In this document: one piece after another, positions 11,090 to 21,927 of the stretch | How the letters are laid out: each line of letters starts with the position of its first letter | Position numbering within the stretch: the first letter of the stretch is position 1 | DNA from: Mermis nigrescens | Taxonomy: Eukaryota; Nematoda; Enoplea; Mermithida; Mermithidae | Assembly: GCA_036768485.1 (NCBI GenBank) | Contig: JAVLUZ010000142.1 | Location: 3,986,049 to 4,050,048 of the forward strand | Reading direction: 5' to 3' | Length of the DNA stretch: 64,000 nucleotides | The notes under the pieces: generated by a model | Databases searched by the model: none | What the model saw: the letters and a program-made list of their open reading frames with translations, nothing else | Told to the model about the DNA's origin: nothing | Program-made: the position numbers and the translations under genes

Positions 11090-12774
11090 CACGACGCATC
11101 TACCACTCAATATCTGATTACATCATACACAGATCACTACGCAATCTGCGAATCTCCAGGCTATCCAATTCTAAGGAACTGAGTCTTTCAGCATAAGAAA
11201 GTCCCCGAAATCCAATAATTTTAGCATGTAAATTCCCTTTGAACATTTTCGATCATTGAAACATGGGTCTCACGGTATGGATTCCAAACAGTGCTACAAT
11301 ACTCAAGAAGCGGTCTGACGTAAACAGTAAAAGCCCTAGACATATTTAGTTTATTTTTAGAAGCAAATGATTTCGATATTAGCATAGCCCTAGCATAAGC
11401 TCTACGCGTTATATCATTATAGTGGAAATTAAAATCAAGTTTACTTGATACGTAAACACCCAAATCCTTTACAGAATTTACACTCTGTTCTACAGTCAGG
11501 TCAGAAATTCTATAAGAATGCTTGGGATTTCCAAAACCTAGATATAATGCGTAGCATTTTTCAGTAGCAATTTTTAACTGCCAATCCTTGGACCAGACTA
11601 CGAGTTTAGCGATATCATCTTGAAGTTGGGTGTGATTGCTAGATAAATTATAAAGCTTGACGTCATCGGCAAAAAGGCAAACTTTGCTATTTAAGCGGTC
11701 GCTAATGTCATTTATGAATAAAACAAAAAGAATCGGGCCAAGTATACTGCCCTGAGGAACACCGCTAGTGACAGATTTTTCGCTCGAAAACTGACCGTGA
11801 ATAACAACCCTTTGAGTCCTATCGCTCAAAAACAAGTTAACCAACTCAATAAATCTCCAGAAAATCCAAAAAGTTTCCAGTTTATAAATTAATTTACGGT
11901 GAATTACAGTGTCGAAAGCTTTAGAAAAATCAATGTAGATAACATCAACAGTGTTTTTCATCAATTAATTTAGTCCATTCATTTTTGCACTTTAGTAATT
12001 GCAATTCACGCGATTTACCCTTTTGGAAACCAAACTGACCGGAGGAGATCAAATTATTCTCACGTAAATGTGCTTGCATCGTACTGTTAATTATCGATTC
12101 CATGATCTTACACGTAGCACAACATAACGATATCAACCTGTAATTTTTAGCATCACTCCGGTCGCCCTTTTTATACACAGGAACAACATTAGCGGTGCGC
12201 CACAGTGCAGGAATACAATGGGTTTGAAAGATATTTCAAAAATAGTGGTTAAGGGCTGGGTAAAAACAAAAGCAAGTTTTTCACAAAAAATGCGCAAAGT
12301 CCTTCAGGGCCAATTGATAATGATGGTTTAATTTTCCGTATAGCAGAAAAACGACATCATCAGAATAACGAATGTTTGATAACTTTGGCTGTGCACAAGC
12401 ATTAATAAGACCAAAATTCGTTTGCGTAGGAACACTAAAGACAGCAAAAAGTGTGCTAAAAACGTTTGCCTTATCTTTGTCAGTAGAAGCAATCACACGA
12501 TCGCCATCAGTTAAGATTGGAATAGTTCTTTCACCACTAATACAAGAATTAACAAAATTATAAAAGAATTCAAATTTCCAGATTTAATAAGTTTATATAT
12601 CCTCTTTGGAAGAGTGAAATTATAGATTTCGGCCTTTAATAACTTCGCACAGTTATTATAAACAGCTTTAGATTCAGGCGTTTTTCTCTGTTTATAAACA
12701 TGCCACAGCCTCAGTTTTTAGCAACCAGCTTTCTTATGTTCATTGGGTATCTTTTCACAGTTGCAGGTTTAGCT
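11090..12774 (-). pseudogene. LINE ORF2, reverse transcriptase and C-terminus
   Basis: 12774-12180 is a poorly preserved linker. The reverse transcriptase starts with KKGDRSDAKNYRLISL (12178) and shows GQFGFQKGKS, DFSKAFDTV, SGVPQGSILGPILF, the catalytic FADDVKLYN and DLGVYVSSKL in the usual order. A frameshift separates the first block from the rest near 11950. After YSCTVWNPY-like sequence near 11270 the CR1-type tail (SLELDSLEIRRLRSDL) continues in another frame to about 11090 and beyond. It polymerises cDNA at the nicked target in active relatives. Confidence 0.9.
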
Positions 12775-13231
12775 TCAACTTTTCGGAACATGCTGGGAAA
12801 TTAAAGGATTTATAACAGACAAAAATTTGTTGTAGAAATCATCACAAGTAACGCAATTCAGAAAAATGTCAGGCCACAAAATTGCGGACAAAAATAATTC
12901 AATCTGATCATAATTTGCTCTGCGAAAATTAAGTTTAGCTGAACTTTTTTCTTCCAAGATAGAACATTTAAGAGAAAAAGTAACAACCGAGTGATCACTA
13001 GTAGAAAAAGGTGGGTTGACTTCAACGTTTTCGATAGAATGGGCATCAAAAATAACATCTAAAATATGCATACCGTGTGTTGGTTCAGAAACTTTTTGAC
13101 TAAAAGACAGAGAAAGCATGCACTCGCAAAAAGATCGGTTAATAGGACTCGAAGGTAAAAGAAAACTAGACCAGTCTACATTAGGAAAATTTAAATCACC
13201 TAATATGACAAAAGGATACTGTATCTGAGAG
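12775..13231 (-). pseudogene. LINE ORF2, second part of APE-type endonuclease and linker
   Basis: After the MITE the frame continues QYPFVILGDLNFPNVDW, the strongly conserved GDxNxP catalytic block, and then TSDHSVVTF, the SDH catalytic block at the end of the domain. A linker follows to about 12775. In the intact element this would follow directly on the segment ending at 14003. The residues upstream in the same open frame (13232-13326) are translated MITE and not LINE protein. Confidence 0.85.
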
Positions 13232-13994
13232 CACGGTTTTTTTTGTATTCGGCAAAGATTTTTCCCGATGTACAAAGACTTTTCGGGACCGTCTTTGTAC
13301 ATGTACAAAGATTTTTGGGAAGACAAAAATTGAAAAAAAGGTCTAAAATTCGAAAAAATTTCGGCGCTTCGCGCCGAAATGAGTAATTGTGTGTTCTATA
13401 TATCTTTATAATGCCAGAAATTGCATTTCAAAAGTAAAAATGTCACATTTTTCGGCGCTTCGCGCCATTTTAAGACGATTCTTAGTGATTTTTGCCCTTA
13501 GAGACCCAGAAATTAGCTAAAACACACTACGAAAAGTCGAAGAACTCTGTTTTTACGATACTAAAATCGCTGCTGTACCATATTATAGTACCCAAAAATT
13601 TTGTGCGTACAAAATGTATAAAGATTTTTAGAAAGACAAAAACTGTAAAAAGGTGTAAAATTCCCAAAATTTTCGGCGCTTCGCGCCGAGCTTGATAAAT
13701 TATTTGTCCTATATATCTTTAAAATGGCAGAATTTGCATTTAGAATGGGAAAATGTCAATATTTTTCGGCGCTTCGCGCCGTTTTCAGATAATTTTTAGT
13801 AATTTTTGGCGTCAGAAACCCAGAAATCAGCTGAAATACACTACCAAAGATCGAAAACCCTGTTTTACCACACTAAAATCGCTACTGTACTGTATTATAG
13901 TACACAAAATTTTGCATGTACAAAATGTACAAAGAGTTTTGGGGACCATCTTTGCACATGTACAAACGGACCTTGTACAAAAAAAAAAACACTG
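13232..13994 (+). mobile_element. hAT MITE, CAGTGTTTTTTTGTAC family, copy 1
   Basis: The left end is CACGGTTTTTTTTGTA and the right end, complemented, CAGTGTTTTTTTTTTTTGTA. TCTGAGAG flanks on both sides (13224-13231 and 13995-14002). The interior is a tandem duplication of a ~330-bp unit, each unit with two GC hairpins (about 13362, 13454, 13674, 13768), bounded by GTACAAAGACTTTTCGGGAC-type ends. It interrupts the LINE endonuclease, so it is younger than the LINE insertion. Confidence 0.95.
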
Positions 13995-14002
13995 TCTGAG
14001 AG

Positions 14003-14395
14003 GCCCATTCTATAACACGGCAAAGCATTCTCATGTGGGAGAAATCATAATCCAGCGCCCTGTAAAAAAGTAGCACACGAATCTTGGAGCTTACGCCAAT
14101 GAAATCAACAATAACTATTTCTTCACTGAAAAGATTTTCCGGTACTTTCGGCAAGTAGGATTTTAAAGTACTTCTTGAAAGAATAAAAACACCTCCACCT
14201 TTTCAATTGATCCTATCGGAACAATACACATTAAAACGGTTTAAATTGCAAAGTAAGCCATTAGATACACTAGGAGTTAACCAGGATTCACACACACACA
14301 TACGATATCAAAATCATTTGCTGTTAAAAATGCATCAAACTCATTTAGTTTATTTAGTATACTACGTGCATTAAATAAACAACAACGCAAAACTG
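14003..14395 (-). pseudogene. LINE ORF2, first part of APE-type endonuclease
   Basis: The frame beginning LRCCLFNARSILNKLNEFDA contains the N-R and E-x-W-L signatures of the apurinic-endonuclease fold (CESWLTP). A TGA interrupts it just before KGGGVFIL, then LFSEEIVIVDFIG continues the fold. The domain breaks off at 14003, exactly at the target duplication of the inserted hAT MITE, and resumes at 13231. The enzyme would nick target DNA to prime reverse transcription. Confidence 0.8.
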
Positions 14396-14423
14396 ACTGT
14401 CGTCCGCCAGGGGCCCCGCATCC

Positions 14424-15387
14424 TCAAATAATGCGCGAATTATTCCTCCACGACGATCGACGCTCGTTAGCATCAGCGCCGGACGTTCGACGCAACTGAC
14501 GCTCCTCGTAAGCGTCCTGACGCTCCTGATCGGACAAATCGCGTCAAAACCAGATTCGCATAGGATCCCGTCTGTCGCCCGCCGCAGGTTTGAGGCGACT
14601 GGAAAGCTCGCAACCACAAGTTGTGGGCGTGTGCTGAGGAAAATTGTATTTTGAGCAAGCATTCGTATTTTCGATTAGGTATATCGCCCTGTCCCAAACG
14701 ATAGCGATCGGTAATGTCGTCGGGATCAAAATCATGGTCATCCGCCAAGCGACGAACTTCAGCTAGATCAAACTTTTTTTGATCAGAAGCGGTGCCGGTT
14801 TTTAGTTCATTGATGTTAAAACCAACAGCCCTGGTAGAACGTTCTTGAAGGTCAATGGCTATACGAACCGAGTCCAACACCGATGGGCCACAAACAGGCC
14901 CGCTGCGAAAAGGAGGTCCACCTGCAAACGTAGGGCGATGAGGGGCGGCTGCAGAAATGTTTGATGATTGAGCAAAATCCACAGGCTCAGCGGGCAAAGG
15001 GGCAAAGTTCGGCTTCTGCAGCAATTGATAGGAGTTTAAAGCGAGTGTAGGAACGCTGCGAACGTAGCATTGCGTGCAAGAATAAATGAATAGTTTAGAA
15101 GCATCAGACGACAAGGCGGCGAATTTGTTATGAAAGTTGTCCGAGATGGAAGCACACGCGGCGTGCTCCCACAAACCACAATAACCGCACTGAAAAGCCA
15201 AGTCGCCGTTGCCGACATTCGAATGACAACAAACGCAGGGTGCCGTAATGAGTTGACTCTTGTCAATGTCTTTCGACTGCGAACTAGTCGAATCTTTTGT
15301 CTGACGTTTAGGACCAGGGTTCGTTTCGACGTCGCCACTTAGCAATAATAAACGAAAGTTCAAAAAGACCATAATTTTCGCAACCAT
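14424..15387 (-). pseudogene. LINE ORF1 with N-terminal 2A-like peptide and PHD-type zinc finger
   Basis: The ATG at 15387 opens a 304-residue frame. A short hydrophobic stretch is followed by SGDVETNPGP (residues 17-26), a match to the D-V/I-E-x-N-P-G-P motif at which ribosomes skip a peptide bond between the last G and P. A PHD-like C4HC3 cluster follows: C51..C54, C67..C70, H75..C78 and a last CxxC near 105. The C-terminal half (residues about 185-260) has the basic/aromatic character of a CR1-type RNA-binding protein. Near 14530 a one-base shift moves the natural end (DLSDQERQDAYEERQLRR) into another frame that stops at 14424. 2A-like starts are known in some APE-type LINEs; activity here is inferred only. 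Confidence 0.85.
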
Positions 15388-15830
15388 ACGCGAAAAAATT
15401 CGTTGGGGCTAAAGTCGTTTCGCATCGAACATCTTCCGCAATGGACGCTGTATAAACGGCAAAATTTTGAGCACAGTTCGTCCGGTAGTATGACGTCAAC
15501 TCGCATCGATCCAATTAGTAATACGAAGACGATCAATTGTATGCCGCCGAACATCAGCATTTTCGTCGTTGACTGCCAAATTATACGAAGAACCGCAAAA
15601 ATTATAAATCTTCTGAACCACTTCAACGGTTTCGTCGTACCTTCAACGTATAAGTTACAACATTGTGTGACTTGCTGTTCACTGAAGTGTGATGTAGTTG
15701 GCAGAAAAAGGATGGGAATGTGGAATGGACATTCACCACATTCACGCATCCCTTGGACCCATTCACTCATTTTGAGCCACTTTAAAGGAATTTTTGCAGT
15801 TTTTCAGAAGTTCAATTTTCACTAAAGACA

Positions 15831-16245
15831 TATTTTTCTGCCATTTTAAAGGTCGCAGATTACAAAAAATTAAGTTATACTAGCAGCGTCAAACCAAGAT
15901 TGAAGAAAATTCTTTTGTAATGTTTTGCACAAAGTTTTTAAGAAATTTTTTTGTAATTCTACTATTTTTATCATTGTTTACATCCAGTTAAATTTCTACC
16001 AGAATCCGATGTAAACAGCATTTTTGGATTATCTCAAAGTTCCAGCCATTTGAAGAGTCCAAACAGTGGAATGCAGAATAACGTTCCCAATTCTAGGGTC
16101 GACCTAAGCATCTATATATCAACCTGAGCATCTATACATTTGACCTAAGCATCTATACCTTAGATCTAAGCTGGGAGTGACCTCGACACTAAGCAGCCCA
16201 AAACACCTTCTCAGATATACTAAGCCTTAGCCTAACCATCCATTT
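15831..16245. repeat. Non-coding, with short 25-bp tandem repeats
   Basis: Three imperfect copies of GACCTAAGCATCTATACATT lie at about 16096-16172, followed by TAAGCTGGGAGTGACCTCGA. The rest is AT-rich without a frame. Confidence 0.5.
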
Positions 16246-16565
16246 GGCATAAGTGTAGTACCCGGGACCCGTACTTTCTACACTGCACTATAGGTATATA
16301 GTATATATAGTACCCGTCACTCGTACTTTCTTTACTGCACTATAAGTATATAGTACCCGTGACCCGTACTTTCTACACGTATGACCCGTACTTTCTACAC
16401 TGCATGACCCGTACTATCAACACTGCATTGCATAAGTGACAAATAAGTAAGGAATCACCCGAATGAAAAATAGGAAATCAACAGGGTTATTTTTCGCAAA
16501 TACAAGCTAACAAATTAGTGTGCGCCAAGTCAAATCGGAATAAGTGACAAAATGAAAAATAGAAA

Positions 16566-16808
16566 TCAACAGGGTTGTTTTTCGCGAATGTGAGCTAGAA
16601 AATAGCTGTCAGCTAACAAAGACTGCTTGGATCTGCAGCCTGGACAGCGCCAAATGAAAACATTTAATTTGGACTTTTCCTGGATAAGCGAATAATTTTT
16701 ATCGCACCCTGCACAAAAAACAGATTCATGAATAATGTGCGTTTCACCGAAATATTTGATGATGCTACGCTTATCTTTTAACTGATCTTGAAGCTCAAAA
16801 ATATTCAT
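16566..16808 (-). pseudogene. Merlin/ISXO2-like transposase N-terminal fragment
   Basis: An 80-residue frame, true ATG at 16808. It holds a zinc ribbon with CAGC near residue 33 and CPGC near residue 55, followed by RSKQSLLADSYF, the arrangement at the start of ISXO2/IS1016-type transposases (two CxxC knuckles, then a W-R-C-x2-C block and a hydrophobic segment). The DDE catalytic domain is absent, so the element depended on a partner for movement. The match is judged from pattern only. Confidence 0.5.
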
Positions 16809-17082
16809 AATTCCGATCCGACTGATAAAAATGATCTGACTGATAAAAATATGTTTTGCTGCAGTTGTGTGTATTTTTTATGGTCATCTCTTTTATTTTT
16901 TATTGCGTTGTTTGTTTGACACAGGTACCGTATGAGCCATATACAATTAGCAGCCAAACGTTACTTACAGAAACTAGTAGCAGCCAAACGCGTATACCTA
17001 TAATGCAGTGTAGAAAGTACGGGTCACGGGTACTATATCCTTATAGTGCAGTGTAGAAAGTACGGGTCCCGGGTACTACACT

Positions 17083-18234
17083 CAGGCCCGTATCCAGGGG
17101 GCGGGGGCTGCCCCCCCCCCCGAAATGGGAAAAAATTTTTGTTTTTCCCAAGGGTCCCCCAAAGGGAAAAATGAAAAATTGGCGAGTTGGTCTGAAACAC
17201 CGCCCAAAACAGGTTTTAAGCGTACTTTTGAGCTAGAAAACACAAAATTTTCCGAGCGCGCCGGATGTTGTTGTTTATATGAGGTTTTGTCTTCTAAACC
17301 GCTGAAAATCGCTCAAATTTGAGTTAGACATAGAAAGTATATCAATTTTTCTAACGCTTTGCGCCGGATTCATTGTTTAGCTATAGTTTTTGCCTTCTAG
17401 CTCCTCAAAACAGCTCAAATTTGAGTTATGACATGGGAACAGGCCTGTATCCAGGGGGCGGGGGGCCTGCCCCCCGAAATGGGGAAAAATTTTGTTTCTC
17501 CCGAGGGTCCCCGAAGGGAAACGAAAAATTGGCGGGTGCGTCTGAAACAGCGCCTAAACAGGTTTTAGCGTACTTTTGAGCTAGTAAACTCAAAATTTTC
17601 CGAAAGCGATTCGCGCCGGATTTATTGGCCACGTATGGTTTGTCTTCTGAACCGCTAAAGATCGCTCAAATTAGAGTTAGACATGGAGAGCATGTCAATT
17701 TTTCTAGCGCTGTGCGCTGGATTCATTGTTCAGTTATAGTTTTTGCCTTCTAGTCCTCACAAACAGCTCAAATTTGAGTTATGACATGGGAAACATGGAA
17801 ATTTTTTCCCGGCGCTTGCTACTGTATCTATTGTTTATATATGTTTTTGTCTTCTAGTCGCTCAAAACCGCTCAAATTTGAGGTTGATATGCAGAGCATA
17901 TCAGATTTTTTCGCGCTTCAGCGTCGAATTATTCATTATCCGCTATTGTTTTTCTCTGTAAAGCTACAATGATTAAGTACAAAGGCAAGAGATGAAATAA
18001 TTGGATACAGGTGATGAGAAATCAGCTTAAATGATAAATTTGCTATATATCAAAATGAAATAAAGTAAAATTTTTAATTTTTTTGTTGAAATTTTTCTTC
18101 ACCGTTGTATAGAGCTTGCATCAGAGATACGCTCAAAACTGCCTTTATTTTCGCCTATCTCCTAATGGTTCTCGAGATATCCATTCTCAAAAATTTTCAG
18201 CCCCCCGAAATAAAAATCCTGGATACGGGCACTG
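17083..18234. mobile_element. Non-autonomous hAT element inserted in the Merlin-like right end
   Basis: The left end CAGGCCCGTATCCAGGG and the complemented right end CAGTGCCCGTATCCAGG are inverted repeats, flanked by ACTACACT on both sides (17075-17082 and 18235-18242). The interior is three to four degenerate ~300-bp tandem units, each with GCTCAAATTTGAGTTAGACA and a GC hairpin variant. CAGGCCTGTATCCAGGGGGC recurs internally at 17441, so a unit includes a copy of the terminus. Confidence 0.9.
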
Positions 18235-18248
18235 ACTACACTTATGCC

Positions 18249-18985
18249 CCGTCATTTAAAAGCAGAAACTTGAATTTTCACATATCTTATCAAGTAAAGT
18301 GATAGAAAAAATATGCCAAAAAAAATTGTTTTTTTCAAATTCAAAAATTTTCGAACAAAATTTTTTCGCGCAATAAAAGGTTATTTCTTCATGATCAGCG
18401 ACCTTGAAAATGTCAGATAAATATGTTTTTAGCCCAAATTCGGAACATTTTGGTAAACAGTAAAATACCTACATTTAATGTTGCTATATCCGGAGTAACT
18501 TGTTCAATCCTTTTGCTCATATTGCCACAGACTTTTCTGATGCCCTAGTTTTTGAAACACCTCAGATCCACAGTTATATTCTCATTTACATTGCCTACCA
18601 TCTGGGTGCATTTATGACAAAGTAAAGTACCATAACTCTATCTTCACCAATATTGGTCCGTTTTCCATTAAATTTCTTCTCTGCACTTTCTTTTGCATGT
18701 CCTCCTCATTTCAATTAATATCGTTCCTTTATACATACATCTGCAAATTTTCCGTTCACACCATAAAGTAAAGTTTAGCTAAATTATTATACAAAAAGTA
18801 CATCAAACACCGCTATTACATAAGCACATAGGATTTTCTACTTAAAAAACACTGATTTTTAAATACAAGCGGTCTATTTTAAACATTTTTAGACCTCCCA
18901 AAAAACGTGGAAAAAGGTTGGAAAAAGGTTGGAAAAAGTGGGAAAAAAATTTTGGGTCTGGCTGGTATATAATGTCAACCAAATC
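18249..18985. other. No gene seen
   Basis: AT-rich sequence without coding signal. A GGAAAAAGGTTGGAAAAAGG run lies at about 18909-18942, just upstream of the hAT transposase remnant, and could belong to the 5' part of that element. Confidence 0.5.
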
Positions 18986-19383
18986 GCTGGGAAAAAAACG
19001 GTGTTCGGGAACCAAATTTCAAATCGTGGCTAGTAGAAGGCTCAAACGGTTCTGCTCACTGTAAATTATGTTCTGCTAATCTACCCCCAAAACACGATGC
19101 TCTTCTTAATCATGTTTAAACTGCCAAGCACATTAAAGCCATTAGTTTTAAAGCCTCATTTACATTGTCTGCTGTAAGTCTTCCCTTTTCTAATGCTAGC
19201 GTTGAACGGGGTATTTCTGTATTACGTTTGCTGAAGACCAAACTACGAAATCGCTTAGATGTCAAAACTACTGATGCTTTATTACGTGTTCGTTTTTATT
19301 GGAAGGGCAAGAATCGTTGCACCTTCACTGTTACTGATCCAATGCTTAAATTGTTTAACACTAAAATGTATGGTTGTCAGTGA
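18986..19383 (+). pseudogene. hAT transposase remnant: BED-type finger joined to C-terminal dimerisation domain
   Basis: One frame, starting upstream of any ATG, reads from EPNFKSWLVEG through a BED-type finger (CKLCSANLPPKHDALLNH, one TAA shortly after) into LPFSNASVERGISVLRLLKT, the hallmark of the hAT dimerisation domain. The whole RNase H-like catalytic core that should lie between finger and dimerisation domain is missing, so this is an internal deletion derivative. Coding sequence resumes after the inserted element at 21130. It could not transpose DNA but could in principle have bound it. Confidence 0.75.
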
Positions 19384-21129
19384 TCGTATTGGGTCAGATT
19401 TTCAACCCCAATCGGGGTTGGGGTCGGGGATGAAAAACCCCGGTTTTCGGGGTTGGGGTTGGGGTTGAAGATTAACAATTAACATTTCATCATTACATAC
19501 CAATTTGAAAAGGATAAAAACGATACCTTCACTTGTTTGTAAAGCATACTAATAAAGCTGGTTATGTTCAACATTTTATTTTCATTCCAAGTTCAAGCAT
19601 AGTTTTAGCAATTTAGCATTACTTTCAATTTTAATCACTGATCGCTCTCGCTTTTTCGTATTCTTCTACAGTTTTTTCATAACGCTTTTCTATGGCGCAC
19701 TGATTGTAGAGGAGCCAATGGCTGCGAAGCGCCGAAAATTTGCGAAATTTTTACCGTTTTCAAGTAGAATTTATGCCTTTTTATTGACAAACAGTTTGGA
19801 AAGCATAAGTGGCACTAAGCATCAGGAAATTCAGTCATATTTCACCGCCCTAAGACAATAATCGGTGGTGCTAAGTGCAGGAAAATTTTGACGTTTTCAC
19901 TCTTCAAACTCAATTTATACCGCTTAAATCATACAGAACAGATAAACTGCAGGCGCGAAGCGCCGAAAATTTTTAAAAATTCCTAATCCTTTTACCTTTT
20001 CTGTCCTCCTAAAAATCTCTTTCAACATGTAGAACGATATTGTACGGCTGAAGGTCTGGGGTGGCGCGCTCAAGCGCCACCAGCAAGGTCCAGAGCAAAA
20101 CCCCCGAAAAATTTTGTAAAAAAGCACCCTAATTTTTAATTAGTAGAGTTAAAATTTTCTGCAAATTGGCAAAATCTCGGTTCTGAATTGAGTCCAAAAA
20201 ACTTAAAATTGATGAACACCTACACTGCACAAAACTTCTGAGCTGAAATGCGTTTTTAGACCTCTGCTAGTTATGTAGCGCAGCAACGGGTCGCAACCAA
20301 TAAGTCATTGAAAGATGTATCAATGAGAATTTTGTTCTTACCATTTTCAAGCCCATTTGTGGCCTTCTTATTAACTACTTCAGAAAACAGAAAATGGCAA
20401 AAACACAAGAAAATTTGGCCTTCCCTTTCATTTAAAATAGAATTATGTGTCCTTGTAAAGAAAGATAAACAAAGCAGAGTATAGATAAATTGGTACGCAA
20501 ACATTTTCACACTTTTATATATTATGTTCAACAAGCATGTGCAGTTTCATTCAATGAACTAATAGTGCATTAAATCACTAAAGTGCTGCAAACTGCTGGA
20601 TTATTTTAACAGATTCAAGCTTTTAACTTCATTGGATCTGTATAACAATAAATAATAATGACTCGGCGTGAAGCACCGGAAAATTTTGACGTTTGTGCCT
20701 TTTTAAACTCAATGTTCTGGACACATTGCGTCAGAAAAATCAACATAATTTCAGAAAAATTCGGGGGCACGTGCCTCCTTTCCCCCCAGCTACGCCTGTG
20801 ATTCCGCAGTAATTTTGGCGCACTTCATAATGGAAAATATGCGAACATGTATGTACGTCTTAACAGCATGGCGACCAGGCGTACTTTTTATGAAATATCG
20901 CGAGTGTCGAGTTTAACATATAAATTTTGCTGGTGAATGAATCGTCCCTGTTCCGAATTTATTTGCTATTTATACAATTCTTCTATGTACCAACAAATAA
21001 AATGCTATATTTAATTCCCGAAAAAGGTTCAACCCCGACTCGAAAAATCATGCCCCCGGTCGGGGGTCAGGGTCGGTTTTTAGGCTGGGGTTTTTCGGGG
21101 TCGGGGTCGGGGTCCCCGTACAATCACTG
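19378..21129. mobile_element. hAT-like element with GGGGTC-iterated ends, inserted in the transposase remnant
   Basis: The ends CAGTGATCGTATTGGG and (complement) CAGTGATTGTACGGGG are inverted repeats. Directly inside both ends lie runs of GGGGTY iterations (19400-19465; 21015-21120). It splits the end of the hAT frame between codons still readable on either side. No clean 8-bp duplication is visible, unlike its neighbours. It contains the CAGGCGTAGC-family copy at 19685-20810. Confidence 0.7.
19685..20810 (-). mobile_element. Non-autonomous repeat, CAGGCGTAGC family, reverse copy
   Basis: Collinear with the complement of 4140-5550. The terminal block, complemented, is CACAGGCGTAGCTGGGGGG. 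The GCAGCAACGGGTCGCAACC palindrome region lies at about 20280. GC hairpins lie at about 19730, 19953 and 20660. The open frames here are shadows. Confidence 0.65.
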
Positions 21130-21232
21130 ACAGTCATAACATTTGTGATGATGATATTGTGTGCCTTAATGAATCGTTATAACTTTCTGATGAAGCCTTG
21201 TTTAATGTGCAAAATGCGTTTAATGTGGTAGA
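21130..21232 (+). pseudogene. hAT transposase remnant, C-terminal tail
   Basis: Continues the frame broken at 19378: DSHNICDDDIVCLNESL, one stop, then LSDEALFNVQNAFNVVDI and TAA. The acidic patch followed by a short hydrophobic end is common after the hAT dimerisation domain. Assignment rests on position and frame. Confidence 0.55.
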
Positions 21233-21927
21233 TATTTAAGTGCAATAGTTGATTTGAATAAATTTTAGCCGCTTTGTTATTTATTAAGTGTATATTGGCA
21301 ACACTGGTAATTATCGAAATCTGATCCAAATCACCATTTCCTCCTACATTTAGGGGTTCTTGAGAACTAGAATTTCGACATGTGAAAAAATGTTGGGCTT
21401 GGTTCACGTTGTGAAAAATTTTGTAATGCAAAAATGCGTTTTAGAAGGGTAAAATTTAATTTTCCGGCGCTCGGATTGATTAATTTTTAATGTTTTTTAT
21501 TGATGTTTCCAGCGCTCGCTCCGCAATTTTCGCTCCATTTATCTTGGGCTTAGTCCATGCGCTGGCATCAATGTAAATGCACATAACTAGGCCTAAGATA
21601 TTGGTAATCCCACTCAGTCACAGTCCTCCGACGCTTTGGAGACTAATCCGAAACATTCACAAATGCTTTTCGGAATCCTTGTTTCACATTGTCGAATAAA
21701 CTTCGAAGCATTTTATTTCCACTAAAATAAAACAATTCCTCAGAATGAGGACAAGAACAACAACAGCTACTCACTATCTATCATGCAGGACCAGAGCCTG
21801 TGCTGGCCCATCAAAATGCGCTAACAGGTGACTGGGCAGCTATTGAAGCCACTATTAATGCAGCACAAAAAAACTTCCCGATTGAGGAAGCAAATCTGCC
21901 AGACTATCTCAAATAAAAGTGCCTTCT
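21233..21927. repeat. Non-coding, with a block duplicated beyond the 4.5-kb transposon
   Basis: About 21510-21690 (CGCTCGCTCCGCAATTTTCG, CCATGCGCTGGCATCAATGT, ACGCTTTGGAGACTAATCCG) is directly repeated at 26930-27095, on the far side of the large transposon. The rest is AT-rich with no gene. Confidence 0.65.

Larger units (their letters stand above)
10600..15830 (-). mobile_element. CR1-like non-LTR retrotransposon (LINE), degraded
   Basis: Reading leftward the element shows an ORF1 with a 2A-like peptide and PHD-type finger, then APE-type endonuclease, reverse transcriptase (FADD motif) and a CR1-like C-terminus. Order and domains fit the CR1/L2-related group of APE LINEs. The extreme 5' and 3' ends are not sharply visible; the 3' end is estimated near 10600-10650 from loss of coding similarity and the AT-rich tail. 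Frameshifts, stops and one hAT MITE (13232-13994) in the endonuclease make it inactive. Confidence 0.85.
16246..18248. mobile_element. Merlin-like element with iterated inverted ends
   Basis: The ends match as inverted repeats beginning GGCATAAGTGTAGTACCC; the right end (about 18248) is visible once the hAT at 17083-18234 is set aside. Each arm is built of a repeated block with GACCCGTACTTTCTACACTG. The interior encodes a zinc-ribbon fragment like that of IS1016/Merlin transposases, and a GG-terminus fits Merlin. Flanks CATCCATTT and CCGTCATTT may be a decayed 8-9-bp duplication, which is weak. Confidence 0.6.

Noticed and set aside
13753..14154. Overlapping frames on both strands within the hAT MITE
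   Set aside because: Non-autonomous element; the frames change between copies. Only the part right of 14003 (minus strand) belongs to a protein, the LINE endonuclease.
15403..15825. 140-residue forward frame and matching reverse frames upstream of LINE ORF1
   Set aside because: Lies in the LINE 5' leader on the opposite strand; no recognisable content on either strand.
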